From NCBI GenBank assembly GCA_947574135.1, contig CANPIM010000013.1:1-59635 (forward strand): a DNA stretch of 59,635 nucleotides. The letters run 5' to 3'. This document shows positions 44,409 through 52,931 of this stretch, in pieces. This DNA is from an uncultured Lachnospiraceae bacterium (GTDB taxonomy: Bacteria; Bacillota; Clostridia; Lachnospirales; Lachnospiraceae). The position numbers and the translations under genes were made by a program. The notes under the pieces were generated by a model that had not been told where the DNA came from, did no database searches, and saw only the letters and a list, made by a program, of their open reading frames with translations. Position 1 is the first letter of the stretch. Every line of letters starts with the position of its first letter.

Positions 44409-45347
44409 CTATTTTTGTTCCTGCCGGATTGTCACATCCAGCTGATTATAGGGAATCTCAATCCCATTTTCATCGAACACCAGTTTGACTTTCTCCATCA
44501 TTTCCCAACGCACGGGCCAATAATCAGAGGGCAACACCCAGAAACGGACCTTTAGCATCACTGCACTGTCCGCCAGCTCCGAGACCACCACCAGCTTGGC
44601 CTCCTGGGCCATCACCCGGGGCTCCTCCTCTATCATGGTATACAGAAGATTCTTGGCCGCCCGCAAATCTGACCGGTAGGAAATCCCTATATTCAGATCC
44701 ATCTGCCGTTTGTCCAGGGCTGTCACATTCACCAGGCTGTTATTGGCCAGATTGCCGTTGGGAATCACCACCATCCGATTATCCACCGTGAGCAGGTGGG
44801 TGTAAAACATCTGGATCTCCGAGACACACCCCTCCAAATCTCCCTGAATAATATAATCCCCCACACGGAAAGGCCGCAATACCAGGATCAGCACGCCTCC
44901 TGCAAAGTTGGACAGACTTCCCTGCAAAGCCAGGCCCACGGTCAGCCCGGCAGAACCGGCCAAGGCAATCACGGAGGTGGTGTCCACCCCAAACTTAGAC
45001 ACAATGGCCAGCGCCAGTACCAGGTAAAGCAGGGCTTTTACCAGAGAGTCCAGGAATTGTATAACTCCCAGATCTGCCCCCGCCCGCTCCATGGAGCGCC
45101 GGACAATCTTTCGCGCCAGCCGGATAAGCTTCTGCCCGATAAAAAAGCACAGCAACGCCAGTAGCAGGCGAATTCCGAAATCCATAAGCTTTGGCAGCAC
45201 CTGATCCAGATATTGATCCAGATGACTGATATGCTCCGCGGCCTGACTAAGCTCTGCCGCCATCTCCTCCAGATCCTCCATAGACTGGGTGATTCCCTCT
45301 GAGGCCTGATAAAGCCCCTCCTCTGCGATTCCCATTATCCGATACAC
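44409..45347 (-). CDS. mscS: mechanosensitive channel of small conductance (MscS family)
   Basis: A 312-residue channel. A helical N-terminus without a signal peptide precedes three membrane helices. The pore helix reads VIALAGSAGLTVGLALQGSLSNFAGGVLIL, and the beta domain starts FRVGDYIIQGDLEGCVSEIQMFYTHLLTVDNRMVVIPNGNLANN. It releases solutes on hypo-osmotic shock. The start is GTG at 45347, with AAGGAGA at 7 bases; an ATG four codons later lacks spacing. It follows glgB by 37 bp. Confidence 0.92.
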   Translation of the reverse strand: MYRIMGIAEEGLYQASEGITQSMEDLEEMAAELSQAAEHISHLDQYLDQVLPKLMDFGIRLLLALLCFFIGQKLIRLARKIVRRSMERAGADLGVIQFLDSLVKALLYLVLALAIVSKFGVDTTSVIALAGSAGLTVGLALQGSLSNFAGGVLILVLRPFRVGDYIIQGDLEGCVSEIQMFYTHLLTVDNRMVVIPNGNLANNSLVNVTALDKRQMDLNIGISYRSDLRAAKNLLYTMIEEEPRVMAQEAKLVVVSELADSAVMLKVRFWVLPSDYWPVRWEMMEKVKLVFDENGIEIPYNQLDVTIRQEQK

Positions 45348-45384
45348 AAAAATCTCCTTTTACCGCTTTTCTTCCTTACTCATT

Positions 45385-47847
45385 CTATGCCTTGGGCGCC
45401 GGCTTTTTTCCTGCCGCCTTTTTTCTGGCCGTGGGCTTCTTTGGAACAGATTTCTTTTTTGGCTCTTTGTCCTTCGAAGTCTCCTTTTTCTCAGCCTGAG
45501 CCATTTCCACATTCTCAGATTCTGCCGCTTTTTCCACAGTCACAGGCTCTTTCTCTTCTGCGGACGCCTTTCTAACAACCTTTTTCTCTTCTGGGGACGC
45601 CTTTCTAACAGCCTTTGCCCCTCCTTTGGCCTTCTGCTCCTTTCCCTCTGTGCAGGAGAACACAGCCACAGCCATGGGCGGCACGGTGATCTCAATGGAA
45701 TCCTCCCGGCCGTCACACTCGGACTTTTTCGACATTTTAGCCCGGGGATTGCGCACATTGCTGCCCCCAAACTCCTCGCTGTCACTATTAAAAATCTCCT
45801 TATATTTCCCGGGGAAGGGCACGCCTATCTTATGCTTCTCATAGGTAAGGGGTGAGAAATTGCATACCACCAGCAGGGTTTCCTCCGGCTTATCCGTATT
45901 TCGGGTAAACACCAGCATATTTTCGTTGGCGGATATGTTGTTGATCCAGGTAAATCCACTGGGATCGTAATCCTTTTCATACAGAGCCGGGTGTCCCTGG
46001 TAAAATTTATTCAGTGCTTTCACATAGTCCTGCATATTTTTGTGGTCCTGATACTGCAAAAGCTCCCATTCCAGCTCCGTATTCTCATTCCACTCGTCAA
46101 AGGGCGCAAACTCCTGTCCCATAAATAAAAGCTTTTTGCCGGGATGCATGGCCATAAAGCCATAGGCCACCCGCAGGTTGTCCAGCTGGGAATCCCGATC
46201 TCCCGGCATTTTGCCCACCAGAGTACTCTTGCCATGAACCACCTCGTCGTGGGACAGACTTAAGATAAAGTTCTCGCTGTAGGCGTAAATCATGCTAAAG
46301 GTGAGCTCCCCATGGTGATAGGAACGGAATACCGGATCGTAGCGCATATACTCCAGGAAGTCGTTCATCCATCCCATGTTCCATTTAAAGTCAAAGCCCA
46401 GACCGTCTTTCTCCACGGATCCTGTCACATTAGGCCAGGCTGTGGACTCCTCCGCTATGAGCAGCACGCCGGGGTGACGCTTATGGAAAATGGAATTCAG
46501 ATGCTTTAAGAACTCCACGGCCTCCAGATTCTCATGCCCCCCATAGATATTGGGAATCCACTCCCCGTCCTGCCTGCCGTAATCCAGGTACAGCATGGAA
46601 GCCACCGCGTCCATACGAATGCCGTCCGCATGATATTTTTCCGCCCAGAAAAGAGCATTGGCAATCAAAAAGTTGCTCACCTGGGGCCGGCCATAATTGT
46701 AAATCAGAGTGCCCCAGTGAGGATGGGTACCCTTTCTGGGATCCAGATGCTCGTAGACGCAGGTTCCGTCAAAGGAGGCCAGACCAAAGGTATCCCGGGG
46801 GAAATGGGCCGGCACCCAATCCAAAATCACCCCAATCCCCTGCCCGTGCATGTAATCCATAAAATACATAAAGTCCTCCGGCGTCCCATACCGGCTGGTG
46901 GGCGCATAATACCCGGTGACCTGATACCCCCAGGAGGCGTCCAGCGGATGCTCCATCACCGGCATCAGCTCCACATGCGTATACCCCATCTCCTTTACGT
47001 ATTCCGCCAACATGGGGGCCAGCTCCCGATAGGTATAGAATTCCCGCTCCTCCTGAGGCTTCCGGAAGGATCCCAGATGTACCTCATAGGTAGACATGGG
47101 AAGTTTCTCATAATTTTTCTTTTTCCGCTCTGCCAGCCATTTCTCATCCGTCCATGCAAAGTCGGTGAGATCTGCCACGACAGATGCCGTGTTGGGCCGC
47201 AGCTCCGCCTGATTGGCATAGGGGTCCGCCTTCAGCATGGGCAGTCCGGCCCTGGTTTTAATCTCATATTTGTAGATATCTCCGGGCTTCATTCCCGGAA
47301 TAAACAGCTCAAAAATTCCCGCCGATTCTATGCGATGCATCTGATTGCGGCGGCCGTCCCACAGGTTGAAATCTCCCACCACGCTGACACGCTGGGCCGT
47401 AGGCGCCCACACGGCAAAGTAAACGCCCTCCACGCCCTTGATGCTCATGGGATGGGCGCCCATTTTCTCATATATGGTGTAATGGATGCCGGCCTCAAAT
47501 TTTTTCAGATCCTCCGGTGTAAACACCTTGGGTGAAAATGCATAGGGATCCGGAAGCTCTGCCCGGGTGCCATTGTCAAATTCCACCTCATAGGTATAGG
47601 CCGGGATGCTTTTTCTGGGAAGCAGCACAGCAAAAAATCCGTTTTCGTCCACCTGCTCCATCTCATAGCTTTTTTCACTCTTGGCAATTTTTACTGTCAT
47701 TCGCTCCGCCGTGGGCAAAAAAGCCTGAATCAGCACATTCCCGTCTACCACATGGGGCCCCAGAATCTCCGCCGGAGTATCCTCCTCTGAATAAACCACT
47801 GCCTCAATCCTGGGCCAGTTCATTAATTCGTACAACTTACTATCCAT
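45385..47847 (-). CDS. glgB: 1,4-alpha-glucan branching enzyme with lysine-rich tail
   Basis: An 820-residue GH13 enzyme that makes alpha-1,6 branches in glycogen. It has N-terminal carbohydrate-binding domains (GVYFAVWAPTAQRVSVVGDFNLW), the barrel with DGIRMDAVAS (nucleophile Asp), LLIAEEST (acid Glu) and LSHDEVVHGKS, and the C-terminal beta domain ending MAVAVFSCTE. After that comes an unusual 85-residue tail rich in Lys, Ala, Glu and Pro (ending KKPTARKKAAGKKPAPKA), which resembles histone-like tails. A 33-bp tandem duplication (45550-45582 and 45583-45615) encodes two copies of an 11-residue KAVRKASPEEK-like unit. AAGGAGG precedes the ATG. Confidence 0.95.
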   Translation of the reverse strand: MDSKLYELMNWPRIEAVVYSEEDTPAEILGPHVVDGNVLIQAFLPTAERMTVKIAKSEKSYEMEQVDENGFFAVLLPRKSIPAYTYEVEFDNGTRAELPDPYAFSPKVFTPEDLKKFEAGIHYTIYEKMGAHPMSIKGVEGVYFAVWAPTAQRVSVVGDFNLWDGRRNQMHRIESAGIFELFIPGMKPGDIYKYEIKTRAGLPMLKADPYANQAELRPNTASVVADLTDFAWTDEKWLAERKKKNYEKLPMSTYEVHLGSFRKPQEEREFYTYRELAPMLAEYVKEMGYTHVELMPVMEHPLDASWGYQVTGYYAPTSRYGTPEDFMYFMDYMHGQGIGVILDWVPAHFPRDTFGLASFDGTCVYEHLDPRKGTHPHWGTLIYNYGRPQVSNFLIANALFWAEKYHADGIRMDAVASMLYLDYGRQDGEWIPNIYGGHENLEAVEFLKHLNSIFHKRHPGVLLIAEESTAWPNVTGSVEKDGLGFDFKWNMGWMNDFLEYMRYDPVFRSYHHGELTFSMIYAYSENFILSLSHDEVVHGKSTLVGKMPGDRDSQLDNLRVAYGFMAMHPGKKLLFMGQEFAPFDEWNENTELEWELLQYQDHKNMQDYVKALNKFYQGHPALYEKDYDPSGFTWINNISANENMLVFTRNTDKPEETLLVVCNFSPLTYEKHKIGVPFPGKYKEIFNSDSEEFGGSNVRNPRAKMSKKSECDGREDSIEITVPPMAVAVFSCTEGKEQKAKGGAKAVRKASPEEKKVVRKASAEEKEPVTVEKAAESENVEMAQAEKKETSKDKEPKKKSVPKKPTARKKAAGKKPAPKA

Positions 47848-47886
47848 GCCTCTTCCTCCTTGAATCTTTTTGCCAGACGCAGCTGT

Positions 47887-48678
47887 TCAAAGCAGACCAA
47901 AACGCTCCAAGGCCTTCCACACACCGTCTTGCTCCATTCGCTCTGTCTTATATTCTGCAGCCGCCAGCACCGAACCCTCGCTATTGCCCATGGCCACGCC
48001 ATATCGTACATATTGTAACATTTCTCGGTCATTTGGTCCATCCCCAAATGCAAATGTATTTTCCCAGGGAATCTCCAAATAATCAATAAGCGTCTCTATT
48101 CCCCGCGCCTTGGACATTCCCCGAGGCACCAGCTCCGCTACAGGCTTTCCCTCATAGCGTATCACGGTAAACAGCTTCTCAAGCGCAGGGAGCCGCTCCC
48201 AAAAGCCCGGGGGATTTTGAAGGGCCACAGTGATTTTCCCGATCTGCGCCTGGGGACCGGAAGCCTTCAGGCGCTCCGGATACTGTCTCAGCATTCGTTC
48301 TAATATGCCAAAGGTCTTTGGTCCGTCCTTTTCCCGATCATAATATAAGTACTCTGTCCCCTCCAAAAGAGCGGGACAGCCGGCCTCCGCAAGCAGCGCA
48401 AGGGCCTTCTCCACGGTTTCCTGCGGCAGCTCTAGATTCCTTAAAGCCTGCCCCTCATATTCCAGATAGGTGCCGGCCCCTGCAATGACGCCCTTAAAGC
48501 TTAAAGACGTAATCTCCGGAAACACCGTACAGCGAGGCCTGCCGGTACAGACCACCGGAATGTGCCCCCTATCCTTAAGCCTCTCTAAGGCCTGCCGGGT
48601 GCTGCCCGGCACACCTATCCCGGGATCGTAAATGGTGCCGTCTATGTCAAAAAATATGATTTTTCTGTCCTCTCTCAT
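47887..48678 (-). CDS. HAD-superfamily Cof-type phosphatase
   Basis: A 263-residue hydrolase. Motif I is IFFDIDGTIYDPG, motif II contains VVCTGRP, and motif IV is FAFGDGPNDREML. Cof-type enzymes dephosphorylate sugar phosphates, flavin or vitamin B6 phosphates; the substrate is unknown. Its start overlaps the ligA stop codon as ATGA, so it is translated with the ligase. glgB follows 39 bp downstream. Confidence 0.92.
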   Translation of the reverse strand: MREDRKIIFFDIDGTIYDPGIGVPGSTRQALERLKDRGHIPVVCTGRPRCTVFPEITSLSFKGVIAGAGTYLEYEGQALRNLELPQETVEKALALLAEAGCPALLEGTEYLYYDREKDGPKTFGILERMLRQYPERLKASGPQAQIGKITVALQNPPGFWERLPALEKLFTVIRYEGKPVAELVPRGMSKARGIETLIDYLEIPWENTFAFGDGPNDREMLQYVRYGVAMGNSEGSVLAAAEYKTERMEQDGVWKALERFGLL

Positions 48679-50681
48679 AGTGCCAGAAACTCCTCTTCCG
48701 ACAAAATGGGAATCCCAAGCTCCCGGGCTTTCTTATTTTTTCCAGAGCCGGAGGTCACATCATTATTGATAAGATAATCCGTCTTGCTTGTCACGGAGCC
48801 CGTCACCTTGCCTCCCCTGCTCTCGATAAAGGCCTTTAGCTCGTTGCGGTTGGCAAAATGGTTTACGCCTCCGGTTATGACAAAGGTTTTCCCGGCCAGG
48901 GTCTGCTCCTGTCCGGAACCCGGTTCCTCCTGCAGGTGAAGCTCCTCCAGAAGCCGGAAAAATTGCTCCCGTTTTTTGGGCTCCTCAAAATACTGCACAA
49001 AGCTGTCCGCAATCACCGGACCCACTCCGTCGATGGCCGACAGCTCCTCCCGGGAGGCTTTCAGAAGCTTTTCCGCCTCATAGTCCAGCTGCCGGCAGAT
49101 AAGCTTGGCGTTGGACAGGCCCACGTTGGGGATTCCCAATCCATAGATCACCCGGGGCAGGCTTGTATTTCTGGCCCGCTCCACGCTCTCCATCAGGTTT
49201 ACATAAGATTTTTCACCAAAGCCCTCCATGGACACAATCTCCTCCCGGTACCGGGACAGGGCAAAGAGATCCACAAAGGTATGAATAAACCCTCTGGCAA
49301 TAAATTTCTCCAGGGTAGCCTCGGAAAGCCCCTCAATATTTAAGGCATCCCGGCTTACAAACAGAGTAAAGGATTTGATCCGTTTTGCCTGGCATTCCGG
49401 GTTGGTGCAGTAGAGAGACTCCACATCATTTGCCTGGCGGATCTCCGTGGCGCCTCCACAGGTGGGACAGACCTTGGGAATGTCCCGCACTCCGCTGCGA
49501 GTCAGATTCTCGGCTATCTGGGGGATAATCATATTGGCCTTGTAGACCTGTACCGTATCTCCCAGGCCAAGCTCCAGCCCCCGCATGATGCTGATGTTGT
49601 GCAGGCTGGCCCGGCTTACCGTGGTGCCCTCCAGCTCCACCGGCTCAAAAATTGCCACGGGATTGATAAGCCCTGTCCGGGAAGGGCTCCACTCAATGTC
49701 CACAAGACGGGTCTTACGCAGCTCGTCCGCCCATTTAAAGGCCATGGAATCCCGGGGAAACTTTGCGGTAGTTCCCAGGCTCCTGCCGTATTCCATATCG
49801 TCATACAGGGCCACCAGCCCGTCGGAGGGCACGGGATTCTTTTCTATGGCCTTTGCAAAGGCTTCCACGGCCTCCTCCAGGTTCTCCTCTGTGACCACTC
49901 GGTATTCCACCACATCAAAGCCCTGATCCTTTAGCCAAAGAAACTGCCTTTCCCGGGAGTTCCCAAAGTCCACCCCCTGGGCCCGCACCAGGCTAAAGGC
50001 ATAAAAGCGCACATTCCGCCGGGCTGTGATCTCGTTGCTCAGCTGCCGCACAGAGCCACTGCACAGATTCCGGGGATTTTTATACCGGGCATCCACATCC
50101 TCTATCCCTGCATTAATTTTCTCAAAATCCGCGTAGGTGATAACAGCCTCTCCCCGAAGCACCAGAAAGCCCTGAAAGGGAATGGTGAGAGGTACATTTT
50201 TAAATACCCTTGCATTGCTGGTGATCACCTCTCCCACCTCTCCGTTTCCCCGGGTAACCGCCTTTACCAGGGCCCCGTTCTCATAGGTGAGCACAATGGT
50301 CAGGCCGTCCAGCTTCCAGGACAGAAGGGTTTTGTGGTCTCCCACCCACTCCTTGAGATCCGATACCTCTTTTGTCTTGTCCAGAGACAGCATGGGACTT
50401 TCGTGGCGCTCCTTGGGAAGCTCACTAAGCACCTCATACCCCACCTTTACTGTGGGACTGCCGGCCAGGGTAATCCCTGTTTCCCGCTCCAGATTCAATA
50501 GCTCATCGTAGAGCCTGTCATACTCCAGATTGCTCATAAGCTCCCTGGCCTCCTGATAATAGGCCCGGGCCGCCTCATCCAAAAGCGCCGTCAGTTCCCG
50601 CATACGCTCCACGCTGCCGATTTTTTCAGTACCTTTTGTTGCCTGCTCCTCCTGTCTGATGGTTTCCTGTTGTTTTTCCAT
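48675..50681 (-). CDS. ligA: NAD-dependent DNA ligase
   Basis: A 668-residue ligase of standard length. The adenylation domain has the nucleophile lysine in SWKLDGL and GEVGEVITSNARVFKNVP. The OB fold is followed by the zinc finger CPTCG with YCTNPEC, helix-hairpin-helix repeats (LSAIDGVGPVIADSFVQYF) and a C-terminal BRCT domain starting LAGKTFVITGGVNHFANRNELK. It seals nicks in replication and repair using NAD+. A GAGAGG lies before the ATG. An upstream lysA stop leaves only 67 bp. Confidence 0.96.
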   Translation of the reverse strand: MEKQQETIRQEEQATKGTEKIGSVERMRELTALLDEAARAYYQEARELMSNLEYDRLYDELLNLERETGITLAGSPTVKVGYEVLSELPKERHESPMLSLDKTKEVSDLKEWVGDHKTLLSWKLDGLTIVLTYENGALVKAVTRGNGEVGEVITSNARVFKNVPLTIPFQGFLVLRGEAVITYADFEKINAGIEDVDARYKNPRNLCSGSVRQLSNEITARRNVRFYAFSLVRAQGVDFGNSRERQFLWLKDQGFDVVEYRVVTEENLEEAVEAFAKAIEKNPVPSDGLVALYDDMEYGRSLGTTAKFPRDSMAFKWADELRKTRLVDIEWSPSRTGLINPVAIFEPVELEGTTVSRASLHNISIMRGLELGLGDTVQVYKANMIIPQIAENLTRSGVRDIPKVCPTCGGATEIRQANDVESLYCTNPECQAKRIKSFTLFVSRDALNIEGLSEATLEKFIARGFIHTFVDLFALSRYREEIVSMEGFGEKSYVNLMESVERARNTSLPRVIYGLGIPNVGLSNAKLICRQLDYEAEKLLKASREELSAIDGVGPVIADSFVQYFEEPKKREQFFRLLEELHLQEEPGSGQEQTLAGKTFVITGGVNHFANRNELKAFIESRGGKVTGSVTSKTDYLINNDVTSGSGKNKKARELGIPILSEEEFLAL

Positions 50682-50749
50682 ATTTTCTGACCTCTCAACC
50701 TTTTTTGAAAGCCCAAAGCCCGTTGCCTGCCCCCGTTGCCTCCCTGATT

Positions 50750-52018
50750 TTATACCAGGTCCTTGATAATATCAAAGCAGTCAAAGGTAGCAAAATAATC
50801 CTTAGGCGTCTCGGCCCTCCGAATAAGCTTTACACTGCCATCCTCCTGAAGCAAAAGCTCTGCGGATTTTAATTTCCCGTTATAGTTATAACCCATGGCA
50901 TAGCCGTGGGCTCCTGCATCGTGAATCAGCAACAGATCCCCGATATCCACCCGGGGCAGGGAACGGTCGATGGCAAATTTATCGTTATTCTCGCAGAGAG
51001 ACCCTGTCACATCGTAGACATGATCCAGGGGCTCCTCCTCCTTGCCCATGACCGTGATATGGTGATAGGCTCCATACATGGCAGGGCGCATAAGATTTAC
51101 GGCACAGGCATCACAGCCCACATATTCCTTATGGGTATGCTTCTGGTGCAGCACCCGTGTTACCAGGGCGCCATAGGGGCCCATCATATAGCGGCCCAAC
51201 TCCGTATAGATAGCTGCCTGTCCCAGGCCTGCAGGAACCATGATCTCCTCAAAGGCTCTTCGCACGCCCTGGCCAATGATGCGAATGTCATTGGGCTCCT
51301 GATCCGGCCGGTAGGGAATGCCGATACCCCCGGACAGATTGATAAATTCCAGGGCAATTCCCGTCTCCTCCTTTAGTTTTACCGCCACCTCAAAGAGCAT
51401 TTTGGCCAACATGGGATAATACTCGTTGGTTACGGTATTGCTGACCAGAAAGGCATGAATCCCGAAATGCCGGGCGCCCTTTTCCTTTAAAATCTTGTAA
51501 GCTTCAAACAGCTGCTCTGTGGTCATGCCGTATTTGGCATCTCCCGGGTTGTCCATGATATTGTTGCTGATCTTGAAAACCCCACCCGGATTATACCGGC
51601 AGCTGATGGTTTCCGGAATATATCCCAGGGTCTGCTCCAAAAAGTCAATATGGGTAATATCATCCAGATTGATAATGGCGCCGATCTCGTTTGCATAGGC
51701 AAATTCCGCGGCCGGCGTATCGTTGGAGGAAAACATAATGTCATGCCCCTTTACCCCCATAGCGTTGGACAGCATCAGCTCTGTCATGGAGGAGCAATCA
51801 CAGCCACAGCCATATTCCTGCAGTATCTTTATCAAAAAAGGATTTGGCGTGGCCTTTACGGCAAAATATTCTTTATATCCCGGGTTCCAGGCAAAGGCCT
51901 CCTTCAGAGCCTGGGCATTTTCCCGAATTCCTTTCTCATCGTACAGATAAAAGGGGGTGGGATAGGTCTTTGCTATCTCTTCAAGCTTCTCCAGGGTTAC
52001 AAACGGTTTCTTTTTCAT
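50750..52018 (-). CDS. lysA: diaminopimelate decarboxylase
   Basis: A 422-residue fold-type III PLP enzyme. The PLP lysine is in YFAVKATPNPFLIKIL. Later segments include FINLSGGIGIPYRPDQEP, GSLCENNDKFAIDR and HDAGAHGYAMGYNYNGKLKSAE. It makes L-lysine from meso-diaminopimelate. ATG 52018 is chosen because GAGGAG lies 9 bases upstream; an ATG three codons earlier sits directly against the same site. No lysine riboswitch was recognised upstream, where a TATAAT-like -10 lies at 52091-52096 on the minus strand. Confidence 0.94.
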   Translation of the reverse strand: MKKKPFVTLEKLEEIAKTYPTPFYLYDEKGIRENAQALKEAFAWNPGYKEYFAVKATPNPFLIKILQEYGCGCDCSSMTELMLSNAMGVKGHDIMFSSNDTPAAEFAYANEIGAIINLDDITHIDFLEQTLGYIPETISCRYNPGGVFKISNNIMDNPGDAKYGMTTEQLFEAYKILKEKGARHFGIHAFLVSNTVTNEYYPMLAKMLFEVAVKLKEETGIALEFINLSGGIGIPYRPDQEPNDIRIIGQGVRRAFEEIMVPAGLGQAAIYTELGRYMMGPYGALVTRVLHQKHTHKEYVGCDACAVNLMRPAMYGAYHHITVMGKEEEPLDHVYDVTGSLCENNDKFAIDRSLPRVDIGDLLLIHDAGAHGYAMGYNYNGKLKSAELLLQEDGSVKLIRRAETPKDYFATFDCFDIIKDLV

Positions 52019-52171
52019 AAACTTCATCTCCTCGTATTTCCTTTCGCCTCCTGCCGTTTCCGGCATTCTACGCGCAGTTTTCCGTGAATTATTATACCCT
52101 GTCTGCTCTCATTTGTATAGGAATTTTTTTGTTATGCGCAAAATACAACCATGTTTTTCCCGGCACTGTCT

Positions 52172-52199
52172 CACCGATTTATCCCATTGACATAAAATA
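52172..52199 (+). promoter_or_regulatory. SigK/SigE-type promoter of the cotJ operon
   Basis: CATAAAATA (52191-52199) fits the mother-cell -10 pattern CATAnnnTA, and AC at 52173-52174 lies 16 bases upstream, as in SigK promoters. The -10 is also close to the SigE form. It is upstream of cotJA, where sporulation control is expected. Assignment to one of the two sigma factors is not secure. Confidence 0.5.
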
Positions 52200-52231
52200 G
52201 TCTTGAAAGAAAGATTGAAAGGAGTTTTATA

Positions 52232-52486
52232 ATGGCAGATTATCGCAGAAATCCCTATGGCCGGCAGAGCTGCTGCCAACAGCCAGATGGTTCCCGCCCG
52301 GCTGTGCCACCAGCCCCCTCTCCCAAGCCTGGATTTTCAGAGAAGTTTCCTTTGGCCATGGCCTATGTGCCCTGGCAGCAGTGGATGCAGACCTATGATC
52401 TGGATCGGGCTCTGGCTGCCGGAACCATTTTCCCGGAGCTTGATAAGCCCTTTATGGGAGTGAGAAAAGGAGGGTGTGCCAAATGA
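52232..52486 (+). CDS. cotJA: spore coat protein CotJA
   Basis: An 84-residue coat-associated protein. The N-terminus is Pro/Gln-rich, and the family core is PLAMAYVPWQQWMQTYDLDRALAAGTIFPELDKPFMG. It helps assemble the CotJ complex in the spore coat during sporulation. A ribosome binding site AAAGGAG lies upstream. It overlaps cotJB by 4 bp. Confidence 0.92.
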   Translation: MADYRRNPYGRQSCCQQPDGSRPAVPPAPSPKPGFSEKFPLAMAYVPWQQWMQTYDLDRALAAGTIFPELDKPFMGVRKGGCAK

Positions 52487-52755
52487 GTCCTCGTCAGAAA
52501 CCCAATCAGGAACAGCTTTTGCAGTGGATTGACATGGTAAGCTTCGCCTGCCTGGAAACTGCCTTATATCTGGATACCCATCCGGACTGCCAGGAAGCCC
52601 TGGCCTACTATCAAAAACACGTAAGCCTGCGCAAACAGGCCCTGGAGGAATATACCCGGCTCTATGGTCCCCTGATCCTGGACCAGTCCGGCTCCATGGA
52701 GGACCGCTGGGCCTGGGTGCAGCGGCCCTGGCCCTGGGAAGGAGGGAAATGTTAA
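52483..52755 (+). CDS. cotJB: spore coat protein CotJB
   Basis: A 90-residue CotJB, with LLQWIDMVSFACLETALYLDTHPDCQEALAYYQKHVSLRKQA as the family signature and a tryptophan-rich end (DRWAWVQRPWPWEGG). The ATG at 52483 overlaps the cotJA stop as ATGA and has AAAGGAGGG upstream; the GTG three codons earlier is less likely. cotJC begins 3 bp after its stop. Confidence 0.92.
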   Translation: MSPRQKPNQEQLLQWIDMVSFACLETALYLDTHPDCQEALAYYQKHVSLRKQALEEYTRLYGPLILDQSGSMEDRWAWVQRPWPWEGGKC

Positions 52756-52758
52756 GCT

Positions 52759-52872
52759 ATGTGGAATTATGAAAAACGATTGCAGTATCCCATTAACATT
52801 AAAGAGACCAATCCAGCATTGGCGAAGGCGATTATTACGCAGTATGGTGGACCAGATACCGAAAAGTTATAG
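52759..52872 (+). pseudogene. cotJC: 5' fragment of cotJC (manganese catalase-like coat protein), interrupted
   Basis: The frame starts ATG with MWNYEKRLQYPINIKETNP and continues to ALAKAIITQYGGPD, the conserved N-terminus of CotJC. It then departs from the family and stops after four more codons (TEKL). Full-length CotJC has about 190 residues, so about four fifths are missing. Phage genes begin right after, so a prophage appears to have inserted within cotJC, with the junction at about 52835-52870. A remaining 3' part, if present, is beyond the window. Confidence 0.88.
52835..52872. other. putative prophage attachment site (attL or attR) in cotJC
   Basis: Family resemblance of the cotJC frame ends between codons 32 and 36. 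The site of strand exchange should therefore lie in the ACGCAGTATGGTGGACC region. The exact core cannot be defined without the other prophage end. Confidence 0.55.
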
Positions 52873-52931
52873 TGCCACTTTAAGGTAAAAGAGCGGCATC
52901 ACTGACGCCCCTTTTATTTAGATTATGGTCT

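Noticed and set aside
46534-47535. A 333-codon plus-strand frame over glgB
   Set aside because: Antisense shadow of the conserved GH13 barrel; no start signal.
52067-52231. Lysine riboswitch upstream of lysA
   Set aside because: The leader is only about 70 bases long before the start codon and lacks the conserved L-box structure.
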